Notes under the pieces: generated by a model | What the model saw: the letters and a program-made list of their open reading frames with translations, nothing else | What the model was told of the DNA's origin: nothing | Databases searched by the model: none | Made by a program: the position numbers and the translations under genes | From: Tumidithrix helvetica | Lineage (GTDB): Bacteria > Cyanobacteriota > Cyanobacteriia > Pseudanabaenales > Pseudanabaenaceae | Direction: 5' to 3' | Assembly (NCBI RefSeq): GCF_965232925.1 | Contig: NZ_CBDDRA010000020.1 | Coordinates: forward strand, 49,374 to 113,373 | DNA: 64,000 bases | Shown: piece by piece, positions 8,054 to 16,963 of the stretch | How the letters are laid out: every line of letters starts with the position of its first letter | How positions within the stretch are numbered: the stretch's first letter is position 1

Positions 8054-9703
8054 ATGAGATATTTGTCGGTGACTCGATTTTTGCCTAAATTTCTAAGATT
8101 AGTATTCTCAAGAACTGTGCTGGTTAGCATGATGCTAGTCAGCATTCTTTTTGCCTGTACCAGTAGCAATCTTTCGCCCAATCAAGGTAACCTACCCGAT
8201 CGCATTACAATCGGCACGACTAGTAAAATTCGCACGTTGGATCCTGCCGACAACAGTGAATTTTTCCCAAGTAATATTCTTTACAACACTACGGAGCGGC
8301 TCTATACCTACAAATTGGGAACAACTGAATTAGTGCCGCAGTTGGCAGCCGATTTCCCCAAGGTCAGCGATGACGGTCTGGTTTATACAATTCCCGTTAG
8401 AACTGGAATCAAGTTTCACGATCGCACGGATTTTGACGCGAGAGCGATGGCATTTTCTTTGCGTCGATTTATGCGCTTACAGGGAGCCCCTTCCTATGTG
8501 CTCTCAGATGTGATTGAAAAAATTGCCGCACCTACGCCAACGGAACTAATTATTACGCTGAAACAACCCTTGCAGTTTTTCCCAAAGTTGTTAGCCTTTA
8601 CAGGCGCATCGGCGATTTCGCCGACTGTATACAAACATATTACGGGGTTTGAACCGAATAAGTTAATTGGTACAGGGCCTTATCAACTCACCCAATATAA
8701 CGAAGGAAGTGTGTTGCATCTAGATACTTTCCCTGATTATTGGGGTAAAAAACCCGAAAACAAAGGAATTGATATTCAGTTTTTCTCGTCGGGGGCGAAT
8801 CTCTTTAACTCCTTTAAAACGGGTGGAGTCGATGTGGCATTTCAGACACTCAGTCCCAACCAGATTCGCAATTTAGAAGTGAATGCCGCAAAGCAAGGTT
8901 GGACTGTTGCCTCGGGGCAAGGCGGGACGATTCTCTATATGGCATTGAACGTGCAGCAGCCTCCATTGACGGATGTTAGGGTGCGGCAAGCGATCGCTGC
9001 GGCAATCGATCGTCCGCTCCTACAAGAACGTGTATTTCAAAATCAACGAAGTTCTCTTTACAGCCTACTACCCAATACCTTGGCTGATTACAAGCCGACA
9101 TTTCAGAAACTCTATGGCGATGGTAATGGCGATCTAGCCAAGAAATTACTGACCGAAGCGGGCTATTCCGAGCAAAATCCAGCGCGGATAACCCTGTGGT
9201 ATCCGCCCCAATATGCTGGCAATGGTGACCTCGTGGTGAGTACGCTCAAAGCCACCATGGAAAAAGCTGTCGGGAAAATCTTGCAGATCAAAACGGAACG
9301 AGTGGAAAATACGGTAGGTTACGGATTTTTAGAACAGGGTGCCTATCCTGCTTATCTATTGGACTGGGTTCCCGATTTCTTCGACCCAGATAACTATATC
9401 AAGCCGTTTCTAGACTGTGAGGAAACAAAGGACAACTTCTGTACAAAGGGAAGCACAAAAACACAAGGGTCGTTTTATAATAGCCCTGAAATGAATAAAC
9501 TGATCGTTCAGGAAAGACAAGAGCGCGATCCGAACAAGCGTTCCTTACTATTGACCCAAATTCAAGAGCTGCTTGCTAAGGATGTCCCACTCATTCCACT
9601 TTGGCAAAATAAAGAATATGCTTTCGCCCGCCCAAACCTCAGCGGTGTAACGGTTGAACCAACCCAGCAACTTCTCTACTGGACGATTAAAAGGGCAAAA
9701 TAA
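8054..9703 (+). CDS. peptide/nickel-type ABC transporter substrate-binding lipoprotein (family 5)
   Basis: 549 residues from the ATG at 8054; an in-frame TTG at 8033 is the only longer choice. The N-terminus is a lipoprotein signal with a hydrophobic core and the lipobox ILFAC at about residues 33-37. The mature part is an SBP_bac_5 fold: IGTTSKIRTLDPADNSE, VYTIPVRTGIKFHDRT, IGTGPYQLTQYN, DVRVRQAIAAAIDRPLLQ, ending QIQELLAKDVPLIPLWQNKEY. It should capture oligopeptides or similar ligands in the periplasm. No permease or ATPase gene is adjacent; an OppC-type permease lies 43 kb away at 52652, which could be a partner (inference). Confidence 0.88.
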   Translation: MRYLSVTRFLPKFLRLVFSRTVLVSMMLVSILFACTSSNLSPNQGNLPDRITIGTTSKIRTLDPADNSEFFPSNILYNTTERLYTYKLGTTELVPQLAADFPKVSDDGLVYTIPVRTGIKFHDRTDFDARAMAFSLRRFMRLQGAPSYVLSDVIEKIAAPTPTELIITLKQPLQFFPKLLAFTGASAISPTVYKHITGFEPNKLIGTGPYQLTQYNEGSVLHLDTFPDYWGKKPENKGIDIQFFSSGANLFNSFKTGGVDVAFQTLSPNQIRNLEVNAAKQGWTVASGQGGTILYMALNVQQPPLTDVRVRQAIAAAIDRPLLQERVFQNQRSSLYSLLPNTLADYKPTFQKLYGDGNGDLAKKLLTEAGYSEQNPARITLWYPPQYAGNGDLVVSTLKATMEKAVGKILQIKTERVENTVGYGFLEQGAYPAYLLDWVPDFFDPDNYIKPFLDCEETKDNFCTKGSTKTQGSFYNSPEMNKLIVQERQERDPNKRSLLLTQIQELLAKDVPLIPLWQNKEYAFARPNLSGVTVEPTQQLLYWTIKRAK

Positions 9704-9959
9704 ATTAAGGTAGGCAACCTCACGAGTGGATAAAAGTAACGATAATATGCTGTCGGCAGTCCTCTTCAGTCTTCAATTTCTGTAGGCACAGTAAAAAAAT
9801 CTGAAGTTATCGCTTTTATTGATCGCTGGGATGAAGATGAAATTATTATTCCTAGTTGTTCAGTTTATAATATTAAGACTTTCAAGATATAGAATAGAAA
9901 TCAAGGTTCTGTTAGAAGTTCGTTTGGTATGTGTTGGCAACTTGACGCGGAATGCTCGT

Positions 9960-10358
9960 TCACGAACTAGCTGCCCAGATAACAGAAACCTCATATCGAT
10001 CGAACATGGAATCTGCACTCACAAGAGTCATGCCCTCGATCTGAGTTTGGGCAATCAACATCCTGTCAAAGGGATCGCGATGGAGTAAAGGCAGTGCTGA
10101 TGCCCTTAAAGCATGGGAGGCGGTGATTTCTAGCGATCGCGCTCCTAATTGAGCCATGCGAGTAGAGATGTAATCATCGATTGGTTCTGGAAGTGGAAGC
10201 TTGCCGATCGCCACTTTAATTCCTATTTCCCAGACACTAGCAACTGAGAGCCAAACTTCATTCGTCTCATCAACAATTTGGGCAATTGCCTGCTCACTTA
10301 ACTTTTCTGGTTGAGAAAACCACCACAGCCAACACTGGGTATCTAACAAAAGCTTCAC
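9960..10358 (-). CDS. PIN-domain toxin of a type II toxin-antitoxin pair
   Basis: 132 residues, GTG start overlapping the antitoxin stop (GTGA). PIN-domain acidic residues are visible: Asp6 (LLLDTQCWLWW), Glu at WEIGIK, and Asp at HRDPFDRMLIAQ with a late Asp in VSADSMFDRY. These coordinate metal for RNA cleavage in VapC-like toxins. The four-base overlap with the antitoxin indicates translational coupling. The motif order is that of the PIN subgroup that pairs with Phd/YefM antitoxins. All catalytic residues look intact, so the toxin is probably functional. Confidence 0.88.
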   Translation of the reverse strand: MKLLLDTQCWLWWFSQPEKLSEQAIAQIVDETNEVWLSVASVWEIGIKVAIGKLPLPEPIDDYISTRMAQLGARSLEITASHALRASALPLLHRDPFDRMLIAQTQIEGMTLVSADSMFDRYEVSVIWAASS

Positions 10359-10600
10359 GTTACATCACCTTCAAAAGCGGCTAAAAGCTCTTCTGGCAGA
10401 GGTGCATTAAAGTCATCTGGCACGACAAACTTCCCTCGATCTTGTCCCAAGCTAGATCGACGATCTAAAGATGTGCGAAATGGAACCAACTTGGCAATGG
10501 GAATGCCTCGGTTTGAAATCACAATTTCTTCTCCATTCTCTACGCGAGATAATAGACGAGAGAAATTTGTTTTAGCTTGATGGATGTTTATCGTTTCCAT
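10355..10600 (-). CDS. Phd/YefM-family antitoxin
   Basis: 81 residues: METINIHQAKTNFSRLLSRV, then GEEIVISNRGIPIAKLVPF, the classic Phd/YefM DNA-binding N-terminus, and an acidic C-terminal tail (DDFNAPLPEELLAAFEGDV) that would wrap the toxin. It neutralises the downstream PIN toxin and autorepresses the operon in known systems. First gene of the two-gene operon, ATG start. Confidence 0.9.
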   Translation of the reverse strand: METINIHQAKTNFSRLLSRVENGEEIVISNRGIPIAKLVPFRTSLDRRSSLGQDRGKFVVPDDFNAPLPEELLAAFEGDVT

Positions 10601-10922
10601 ACTTTTTAGGACTAAGTCTGTAAACTAAGTTTAGTGTGATTATCGCGATCGCGCAAGAGATAGATTTTTGGACTTGCGATCGTAGTTAGCCCCAATTCTC
10701 AGTTTGCGTGCAAGATATCTGTGTTAATACCATTTTCAAAAAATGATGCAACGCATCTTTTTGAAAAGACCGCGCTCGGCGCGGAACCCCAAATTCGATC
10801 TGTTGCAAATTTAAGAGAAATTGGTATAAGAATGCATAAAATCGTGATTGACAAGAGATCCCTTATCTGGCAATACTAGATATTTGTGAGATCTTTCTTT
10901 ATTAAGAACTTAATTTAAACTC
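10601..10922. other. intergenic region between antitoxin and purA
   Basis: Holds the promoter side of the toxin-antitoxin operon, the inverted MITE-like copy (10727-10827) and about 95 bases of AT-rich purA upstream sequence. No further gene seen. Confidence 0.5.
10727..10827 (-). repeat. 101-bp palindromic MITE-like repeat, copy 2 (inverted)
   Basis: Reverse-oriented relative to the copy at 5476-5576 and exactly the same length. Begins ATACCATTTTC, contains the AAATGATGC/GCATCTTTTT and CCGCGC/GCGCGG stems, and ends AATTGGTAT. It sits between the toxin-antitoxin operon and purA. Confidence 0.8.
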
Positions 10923-12248
10923 TTGGCTAACGTAATTGTTATTGGGGCGCAGTGGGGCGACGAAGGTAAGGGCAAAATCACAGACTTGCTGAGTCGTTCT
11001 GCAAACGTTGTAGTGCGCTATCAAGGTGGTATTAATGCCGGGCATACCGTAGTTGTTAACGACCAAACCTTTAAATTGCATCTGATCCCATCTGGGATTT
11101 TATACCCACAGACCGACTGCATCATTGCCAGTGGTACGGTAATCGATCCCAAGATCCTTTTAGAGGAGCTGGCACAGCTTAAGCAGCTTGGGGTGACGAC
11201 AGACAACCTGTTTATTGCTGAAACTGCTCATGTGACGATGCCCTACCATCGCCTCATCGATCAAGCATCCGAAAAGCAGCGAGCAGAGCATAAGATCGGC
11301 ACAACGGGGCGAGGCATTGGCCCAACCTATGCAGACAAAGCCGATCGCATTGGTATCCGCGTGCTCGATCTGATGGATCCCGAAGTTTTGCCAAAACGAC
11401 TGCGCTGGGCAGTAGAGCAAAAAAATATTATTCTGGACAGGCTGTATGACCTGCCACCACTCGATCCCAAAGAAGTGATCGAGCAATATCAAGGATATGC
11501 CGAGCTATTACGCCCCCATGTGGTGGACGCTTCGCTTAAAATTGATGATGCGATCAAAAAACGTCTCAATATTTTGTTTGAGGGCGCACAGGGTACGCTT
11601 TTAGACCTAGATCACGGAACCTATCCCTATGTCACATCCTCTAATCCTGTAGCGGGGGGTGCTTGCATCGGGGCTGGGGTCGGGCCTACGATGATCGATC
11701 GCATCATTGGCGTAGCAAAAGCTTACACAACCAGAGTGGGTGAGGGACCTTTCCCAACTGAGTTGAATGATGAGACTGGGGCTTTGCTCTGCGATCGCGG
11801 CGCAGAGTTTGGCACGACGACCGGTCGGCAACGACGTTGCGGCTGGTTTGATGGCGTAATTGGGCGCTATGCAGTCAGAATCAATGGTTTGGACTGTTTG
11901 GCAATCACCAAGATGGATGTACTAGACGAACTAGACGAAATCAAAGTATGTATTGCCTACGAGCTTGACGGTCAAGTCGTACGCGATTTCCCTAGTAACT
12001 CTCGTGCTTTTGCCCGTGCTTTACCCATCTACGAAACGCTCCCTGGCTGGCGCAAACCAACCAATGACTGTAAGACCCTTGCCGAATTACCCACAGAGGC
12101 AAGAGCTTACCTGAAGTTTTTAGCAGAATTAATGGAGATTCCGATCGCGATCGTTTCCCTTGGTGCAAGTCGAGGACAGACGATTATCGTTGAAGACCCC
12201 ATTCATGGGCCCAAACGCGGGCTGCTAAGTTTGGAGACAAGCCTCTAA
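10923..12248 (+). CDS. purA: adenylosuccinate synthetase
   Basis: 441 residues. GAQWGDEGKGK (residues 8-18) holds catalytic Asp13 and the P-loop-like motif; His41 is in GGINAGHTVV. GTTGRGIGPTYADKADR and the late TTTGRQRRCGWFDGV are the IMP/GTP-binding regions. It joins IMP and aspartate with GTP to give adenylosuccinate in AMP synthesis. Start codon is TTG, directly before the conserved ANVIVIG; no ATG fits. Full length. rplY follows after 88 bases and may be co-transcribed. Confidence 0.97.
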   Translation: MANVIVIGAQWGDEGKGKITDLLSRSANVVVRYQGGINAGHTVVVNDQTFKLHLIPSGILYPQTDCIIASGTVIDPKILLEELAQLKQLGVTTDNLFIAETAHVTMPYHRLIDQASEKQRAEHKIGTTGRGIGPTYADKADRIGIRVLDLMDPEVLPKRLRWAVEQKNIILDRLYDLPPLDPKEVIEQYQGYAELLRPHVVDASLKIDDAIKKRLNILFEGAQGTLLDLDHGTYPYVTSSNPVAGGACIGAGVGPTMIDRIIGVAKAYTTRVGEGPFPTELNDETGALLCDRGAEFGTTTGRQRRCGWFDGVIGRYAVRINGLDCLAITKMDVLDELDEIKVCIAYELDGQVVRDFPSNSRAFARALPIYETLPGWRKPTNDCKTLAELPTEARAYLKFLAELMEIPIAIVSLGASRGQTIIVEDPIHGPKRGLLSLETSL

Positions 12249-12287
12249 AAGACAAATCTCTAAAAATTCAGCCAACAGTAAAAAAGA

Positions 12288-12330
12288 AACTGACAACTGA
12301 TAAACGTTAACTGATAACCGATAACTGACT
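12288..12330. repeat. degenerate short tandem repeat (AACTGAtaa type)
   Basis: Three to four imperfect copies of an AACTGA(T/C)AA-like unit in the purA-rplY gap, of the kind known as short tandemly repeated repetitive sequences in cyanobacteria. Confidence 0.5.
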
Positions 12331-12336
12331 ACAGAT

Positions 12337-12891
12337 ATGCAACTTACAATCGAATCCCAAACCCGTTCTGAAAAAGATACCCCTCGTGCCCTGCGCCGTT
12401 CTGGCAAAATCCCTGGAACCGTCTACGGTCATAAAGGCTCTGAATCTACAGCCATTTCCCTAGATGCTAAAGACGTTTTTACCTTGCTGCGTACCGCAGT
12501 AATTAATAACACCTTAGTTGAACTCAACATCTCGGATGGTGACTTTAAGGGCAACACGCTATTAAGAGAAGTACAGCACCACCCTTACAAAAATGAGGTC
12601 TATCACCTTAGCTTCTTTTCGATCGCTGCTCAAACCAGTGTAGAAGTAGAAATCCCCCTACACTTTGTGGGAGTTCCCGTGGGCGTAAAAGTCGGCGGTG
12701 GCTCTGTGGACGTGACCATGAAAGCCGTTCGCGTTTCTTGCCCCCCCAATAGCGTACCTGAAACCATCGAAGTAGACATCACAAACCTCAATGTGGGCGA
12801 AGGGATTCACATTAGCGACCTCGTTTTCCCAGAAGGCGTTGTGCCCATTACCGACACCACACCTTTGGTTGTGACCATTCTCAAGAAATAG
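12337..12891 (+). CDS. rplY: 50S ribosomal protein L25 / general stress protein Ctc
   Basis: 184 residues in two domains: the L25 5S-rRNA-binding part (SEKDTPRALRRSGKIPGTVYG through HHPYKNEVYHLSFF) and the C-terminal CTC beta domain (VEVEIPLHFVGVPVGVKVGGG to ITDTTPLVVTILKK). Binds 5S rRNA in the large subunit. Full length for the long (CTC-type) form. A strong hairpin terminator at 12994-13029 ends the transcript and serves the convergent gene too. Confidence 0.95.
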   Translation: MQLTIESQTRSEKDTPRALRRSGKIPGTVYGHKGSESTAISLDAKDVFTLLRTAVINNTLVELNISDGDFKGNTLLREVQHHPYKNEVYHLSFFSIAAQTSVEVEIPLHFVGVPVGVKVGGGSVDVTMKAVRVSCPPNSVPETIEVDITNLNVGEGIHISDLVFPEGVVPITDTTPLVVTILKK

Positions 12892-12993
12892 AAATTACCT
12901 CTCCCCTAACCCCTCTCCTAACAGGAGGAGAACCGAGTTTAGCTTTTGGGTAGATTTGATTACCTACAAAGTTTCGGGAATATAAGTAATAAA

Positions 12994-13029
12994 AAGACGG
13001 CTACTAATCTTAAGATTGGTAGCCGTCTT
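12994..13029. terminator. bidirectional terminator between rplY and crp/fnr-type gene
   Basis: AAGACGGCTAC pairs with GTAGCCGTCTT, continued by AATC/GATT around a TTAA loop, with one mismatch. A-rich on the left and CTT-rich on the right, so it can terminate both convergent genes. Confidence 0.85.
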
Positions 13030-13058
13030 CTCTATAGTGAAATTTTTCCAGCGGATCG

Positions 13059-13712
13059 CTAGACTGCCTCTTCCGCAATGACGATGTGGCGATCGCGATC
13101 GATCCATAACCAGCCGTCTGCCTGTAGTTGCCCTAAAGCTCTAGTTACGGTGACGCGCGTGCTACTAATTGCATTGGCAAGATGTTGATGGGTTAATCGA
13201 ATGCTGAGCCTCATACCGCCATCGGTGGGTTGCCCAACTTCTTTTTTTAGAAATAGCAAGATTTCTCGCAATCGATCTTCCACCCGTTTGTTGCTAACTA
13301 AAGCTAGCATTGCCTCAGCTTGTTGCAAGCGACGATTAAGGTGACGAAAAATACTGAGGGAGAGTTCGGGTGATTCCTCAATTTCAGCCATGGTGAAGCG
13401 CATTAAATCGACATCAGACAGTGCGATCGCTTGGTAAGGCTCCAGCATCGTGAGGGGCAAACCAAAAGGCATCGACTGAAAAGCTAGACCCACTAAAACC
13501 TCATCCCCACTGGGATGCAATGTACTCAGTTGAACCACTCCCCGACAGACAACCCAGACCTCATGGCTATGCATGGGAATCGATTGGCTGCTCTCAAAGA
13601 AAGATAAATTTCTGCCTCGGTAGATTTCTTCTAGCGATCGCCGCCAGTCAAATCGGAAAGCTGCTTCGGAGTTTAAAAGGTAGGTCATAGGTATCGTAGT
13701 ACACATCACCAT
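13059..13712 (-). CDS. Crp/Fnr-family transcriptional regulator
   Basis: 217 residues. The N-terminal part is a cyclic-nucleotide-binding-like jelly roll (HSHEVWVVCRGVVQLSTLHPSGDEVLVGL), followed by a long dimerisation helix (IFRHLNRRLQQAEAMLALVSNKRVEDRLREILLFL) and a winged helix-turn-helix (RLTHQHLANAISSTRVTVTRALGQLQADGWL). The recognition helix pattern is Crp-like. The usual cAMP-phosphate-contacting Arg-Ser pair is not evident, so the ligand may differ or be absent. Divergent from the NDH-2 gene (about 220 bases), a possible target. An in-frame ATG at 13688 is an alternative start. Confidence 0.88.
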   Translation of the reverse strand: MVMCTTIPMTYLLNSEAAFRFDWRRSLEEIYRGRNLSFFESSQSIPMHSHEVWVVCRGVVQLSTLHPSGDEVLVGLAFQSMPFGLPLTMLEPYQAIALSDVDLMRFTMAEIEESPELSLSIFRHLNRRLQQAEAMLALVSNKRVEDRLREILLFLKKEVGQPTDGGMRLSIRLTHQHLANAISSTRVTVTRALGQLQADGWLWIDRDRHIVIAEEAV

Positions 13713-13935
13713 ACTAGTAGCCTTGACTTAAGACGAGGTTAAGAGCAGCTATTGAGTAGGTAAAGCTTTCGATCCCAAACAGCACCAAGTCAAAAAAAGT
13801 TTCCCTGAATACCAATGTTTTCAAAGAAATTGATCATAATTTGTAATATCTGTTTGTAATTTTTCACAGGCATTGGTCTCAGTTACAAACGGTAGCAAAG
13901 AATTCGTGCTTACAAGACTCGTATTTAGCAGGTAA

Positions 13936-15300
13936 ATGATGCTCACAATCCAGAAAGAAAGCACAAAAGCAGCGATCCAAGACGCCTCAGCAGATCGCAA
14001 ACATCATACGATCGTCGTGGGTGGCGGTTTTGGGGGACTCTATGCCGCCAAAGAGCTAGCAAAACTACCGATTAAAGTCACCCTGATCGATAAGCGTAAC
14101 TTCCATTTGTTTCAACCGCTCCTCTATCAAGTCGCAACGGGTACGCTCTCGCCAGCCGATATTGCGTCGCCGCTACGGGCGGTTTTGGCGAACAAAAAAA
14201 ACACAACGGTTTTGATGGCTGAGGTGGCAGATATCGATCCCCAAGCCAAAAAAGTCGTTCTCACCAGCCAAGAAGAGTTGAGTTACGACTCTTTAATTGT
14301 GGCAACGGGTGTAAGCCATCACTATTTTGGTAACGAACAATGGGCAGATTTGGCTCCAGGACTCAAAACCGTAGAAGATGCGATCAATATGCGCCGCCGC
14401 ATTCTGGGGGCATTTGAAATTGCCGAAAAAGAGACCGATCCCGAAAAGCGGAAGGCATTACTGACCTTTGTGGTGATTGGTGGCGGTCCCACAGGTGTAG
14501 AACTGGCGGGAGCGATGGCAGATCTGGCAAACCATACCTTAAAGAACGAGTTCACAGGCATTGATACCACTGAAGCTAAAATTCTTTTGCTTGAAGGCTT
14601 CGATCGCATTCTCCCACCCTACCCGCCTGAGTTATCTGCTGCTGCCGAAAAGTCGCTGACTCAGCTAGGTGTAGAGGTGAAAACCCGCGCGCTGGTGACA
14701 AATATTGAAAATCATGTGGTGACCTACCGTTGTGGGGATCGCGTCGAGCATGTCGAAGCCAAAACGATTCTCTGGGCAGCGGGTGTCAAAGCCTCAGCGA
14801 TGGGCAAAACCCTTGCCGATCGCACGGGGGCAACGTTAGATCGAGTCGGTCGCGTTACCGTAGAGGCAGATATGGCGATCGCGGGATATCCCAATATCTT
14901 TGTGATTGGGGATCTGGCAAACTACGCCCACCAAGGCGATAAGCCCTTACCTGGTGTCGCACCTGTTGCCATGCAGCAAGGTGAGTTTGTCGCCCGTTTG
15001 ATCGAATCGCGGGTCAAAGGAAAACCTGCACCTAAGTTTCGCTACCGCGATCGCGGCAGTTTAGCGGTGATCGGTCGCAATGCTGCGGTGGTAGATTTAG
15101 GATTTATCCAATTTACTGGCATCATCGCATGGTTGACCTGGACATTCCTGCACATTCTCTATCTTGTGGAGTTTGATAACCAATTGATCGTGCTCTTGCA
15201 ATGGGGATATAACTATTTCACCCGAAATAGCGGCGCACGCTTGATTACAGGTCAATACCTTCAGGTGATGGAGGAAATGGAGGGAATTAAACCCAGCTAG
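13936..15300 (+). CDS. ndh: type-2 NADH dehydrogenase (NDH-2)
   Basis: 454 residues. Two dinucleotide-binding motifs: HTIVVGGGFGGLYAAKEL for FAD near residue 25 and FVVIGGGPTGVELAGAMADL for NAD(P)H near residue 175. YPNIFVIGDLAN holds the conserved FAD-contacting Asp, and PGVAPVAMQQG follows. The C-terminus (FTGIIAWLTWTFLHILYLVEF) is an amphipathic/hydrophobic membrane anchor typical of NDH-2. It passes electrons from NAD(P)H to quinone without pumping protons. Cyanobacteria have several paralogues (ndbA-C); which one is not clear. Divergent from the Crp/Fnr-type regulator. Confidence 0.92.
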   Translation: MMLTIQKESTKAAIQDASADRKHHTIVVGGGFGGLYAAKELAKLPIKVTLIDKRNFHLFQPLLYQVATGTLSPADIASPLRAVLANKKNTTVLMAEVADIDPQAKKVVLTSQEELSYDSLIVATGVSHHYFGNEQWADLAPGLKTVEDAINMRRRILGAFEIAEKETDPEKRKALLTFVVIGGGPTGVELAGAMADLANHTLKNEFTGIDTTEAKILLLEGFDRILPPYPPELSAAAEKSLTQLGVEVKTRALVTNIENHVVTYRCGDRVEHVEAKTILWAAGVKASAMGKTLADRTGATLDRVGRVTVEADMAIAGYPNIFVIGDLANYAHQGDKPLPGVAPVAMQQGEFVARLIESRVKGKPAPKFRYRDRGSLAVIGRNAAVVDLGFIQFTGIIAWLTWTFLHILYLVEFDNQLIVLLQWGYNYFTRNSGARLITGQYLQVMEEMEGIKPS

Positions 15301-15366
15301 TTATAGCTATTAGCATTGAGCGATTAACCCAAGTTGCTGTGTTTTGGGAGGAAATTTATCCCAGTC

Positions 15367-15498
15367 TTATTCTGTGGCTTGGGCTTTGATAAAAGCTGTG
15401 ACCTCGGCGGGACGAAGCCCTAATTGACGGGCAGTTTGTTTTGGAGATAAGTTTAAAGCCCTCAATCTAGCAATTTCTTGGGTTTGCTCGGGAGTCAT
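15367..15498 (-). CDS. 43-residue HTH-like mini-protein or gene fragment
   Basis: ATG at 15498, stop at 15367. Sequence MTPEQTQEIARLRALNLSPK continuing to QTARQLGLRPAEVTAFIKAQATE, a clear helix-turn-helix of the resolvase/transposase N-terminal type (LSPKQTARQLGLRPAEVTAFI). It could be a complete small protein or the surviving N-terminus of a longer protein. It is convergent with NDH-2, 67 bases downstream. Confidence 0.45.
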   Translation of the reverse strand: MTPEQTQEIARLRALNLSPKQTARQLGLRPAEVTAFIKAQATE

Positions 15499-15728
15499 AC
15501 ATAAACTTAAGGATAGTGAGATCTCGCTATATTAAAGCTCTTGTAATGGGGAGATAACTGTTTTGCCCAAAACATTGGCGCACGCTTGAATGCAGATCGA
15601 TAATTTTAGATAATTGAGGGAGTGGAAGGAATTATATTGGTTCGCTCCACAACAGGGCAAAGGGGTGCATGTTTCCTGCGATCGTTATGGATGTCATGTG
15701 CGATCGCGATGGCTGGGTTGGGGAATCA

Positions 15729-15761
15729 CAAAAAAAGCCCGCAGGAGTTATCTTGCGGGCT
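15729..15761 (-). terminator. intrinsic terminator in repeat unit 1
   Basis: On the minus strand AGCCCGCA, a 10-base loop, TGCGGGCT, followed by T runs (TTTTTTTG). Downstream terminator for the leftward genes. Confidence 0.8.
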
Positions 15762-15893
15762 AGAGGTTTGTAGATACGTCGCTAGTAAACCTATTGTTGC
15801 TTTTTCAAGAGATTGGCTGTGCGATCGCGGTACTTGTTTCCTGCGATCGTTACGGATGTTTTGTGCGATCGCGATCGCTGGGTTGGGGAATCA

Positions 15894-15926
15894 CAAAAAA
15901 AGCCCGCAGGAGTTATCTTGCGGGCT
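15894..15926 (-). terminator. intrinsic terminator in repeat unit 2
   Basis: Identical stem and T tract to the one at 15729-15761, exactly 165 bases away; this is the first terminator met by transcription from the DUF5713-like gene. Confidence 0.8.
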
Positions 15927-16053
15927 AGACGTTTGTAGATACGTCGCTAGTAGACTTATTGTTGCCTTTTCAAGAGGTTGGCTGTGCGATCGCGGTACTT
16001 GTTTCCTGCGATCGTTACCGATGTTTCCAGTGATCGCGATCGCATGGGTTTGA

Positions 16054-16391
16054 CTACCAGTCACGAGTTGCAATGACATCTTCGATGTCTACCTCAAAGC
16101 CATAAGCCTTAACAATAAACTCGAAGTCAGCACCGATTGCCTCACGAGCACCTGTTTCAAGTTCGCTGTCGTTCTCCTCAAATTCCGCAGCAAGTTCGTT
16201 GAACTCATTGGTTGCTGCATGTGTGAGATGGAATAGACTTTCGTTGTCTTTTGGGTTTTTCTCTCAATTGCCTCACACAGAACGATTAAAATTTGCTTGG
16301 CTTTATCTACAAGATTATTAGGAAAATAGTCATCTTCATACATGTCCTGAAGGAATTTGTGACTCAGTATTTGTCGGTTCGTAATGGTCAT
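16054..16391 (-). pseudogene. DUF5713-like protein gene with a frameshift
   Basis: The first frame reads MTITNRQILSHKFLQDMYED and continues to VDKAKQILIVLCEAIERK; the second frame continues NPKDNESLFHLTHAATNEFN, then a run ending VDIEDVIATRDW and a stop at 16054. Together they form one about 112-residue protein of the DUF5713 type (function unknown). The change of frame is at about 16249-16264, in a GAGAGAAAAACCC stretch. It is either a real decayed gene, a sequencing error in a homopolymer, or less likely programmed shifting. Minus-strand terminators follow it. Confidence 0.7.
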
Positions 16392-16509
16392 GGATTTGTG
16401 GAACGGTTGTGAGAATATTTTTTGAGACCCAACGGTGAAGTTGAGCCGCCAAAGTCAAACTCTGGCTTTGAAGATAGCACTTCGCCTCCATCGTACTGTT
16501 AGGTGGCGA

Positions 16510-16963
16510 TCAACTGGGAGTGACATTTTGCCATAACTCGGCTGTAATAAACCTTGACAGATGCCCCACATTCGTTGTCACAATCACAATATCAGGGATT
16601 CCCAGAGTTATGGCTTGAGCCACCAAAACCATATCACCATCAATTGTTTTGTCACCTGCCGTCGGTTGACCTTGCTGACGAGCCTGCGCCCAAAATTGTG
16701 CAGCTTGGCGCATCGCAGCCGTTGTAATTGGCAAATATTCAATCAACTCAGCCAAGTTATCAAGGCGAGAAATGCCCTTCGTCTTGTTTGCCCGCATTAA
16801 CTCTCGGCGAACCTCATAGTCAGCAATTTCTGGAATTATAATGCGACTACCTGAATGTGATGTGGGTTTGGAGCCACTTGGCACAAGCATTACTTTCGGT
16901 AGACAACTTTGGATTAGTAACTAGACCAAGTGGTGCAGCATCCAAGATTATGACTCGACTCAC
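16510..16963 (-). pseudogene. PIN-domain toxin gene with a frameshift
   Basis: GTG at 16963 overlaps the upstream antitoxin stop (GTGA). Frame one reads VSRVIILDAAPLGLVTNPKL to KWLQTHIT; the rest (GSRIIIPEIADYEVRRELMR through TIDGDMVLVAQA to TTNVGHLSRF) is in another frame, the shift lying near 16850-16880. All PIN acidic residues (Asp in ILDA, Glu in PEIADYEVRREL, Asp in DGDMVLVA) are present across the two frames. The total of 454 bases is one more than a multiple of three, i.e. one extra base. Probably an inactivated VapC-like toxin or an assembly error. Confidence 0.7.

Larger units (their letters stand above)
15671..16053. repeat. 165-bp tandem repeat, about 2.3 copies
   Basis: The block beginning GTTTCCTGCGATCGTTA recurs at 15671, 15836 and 16001, an exact 165-base period, with roughly 90% identity. 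Each full unit carries HIP1 sites and a hairpin with an A7 run, which read on the minus strand is an intrinsic terminator. The third, partial copy runs into the stop codon of the DUF5713-like gene, so the array is a duplication of that gene's 3' region. Confidence 0.85.

Noticed and set aside
15622..16053. 143-residue frame in the repeat array
   Set aside because: It is created by the open reading of the 165-bp tandem repeats and their terminators; repetitive, no domain.
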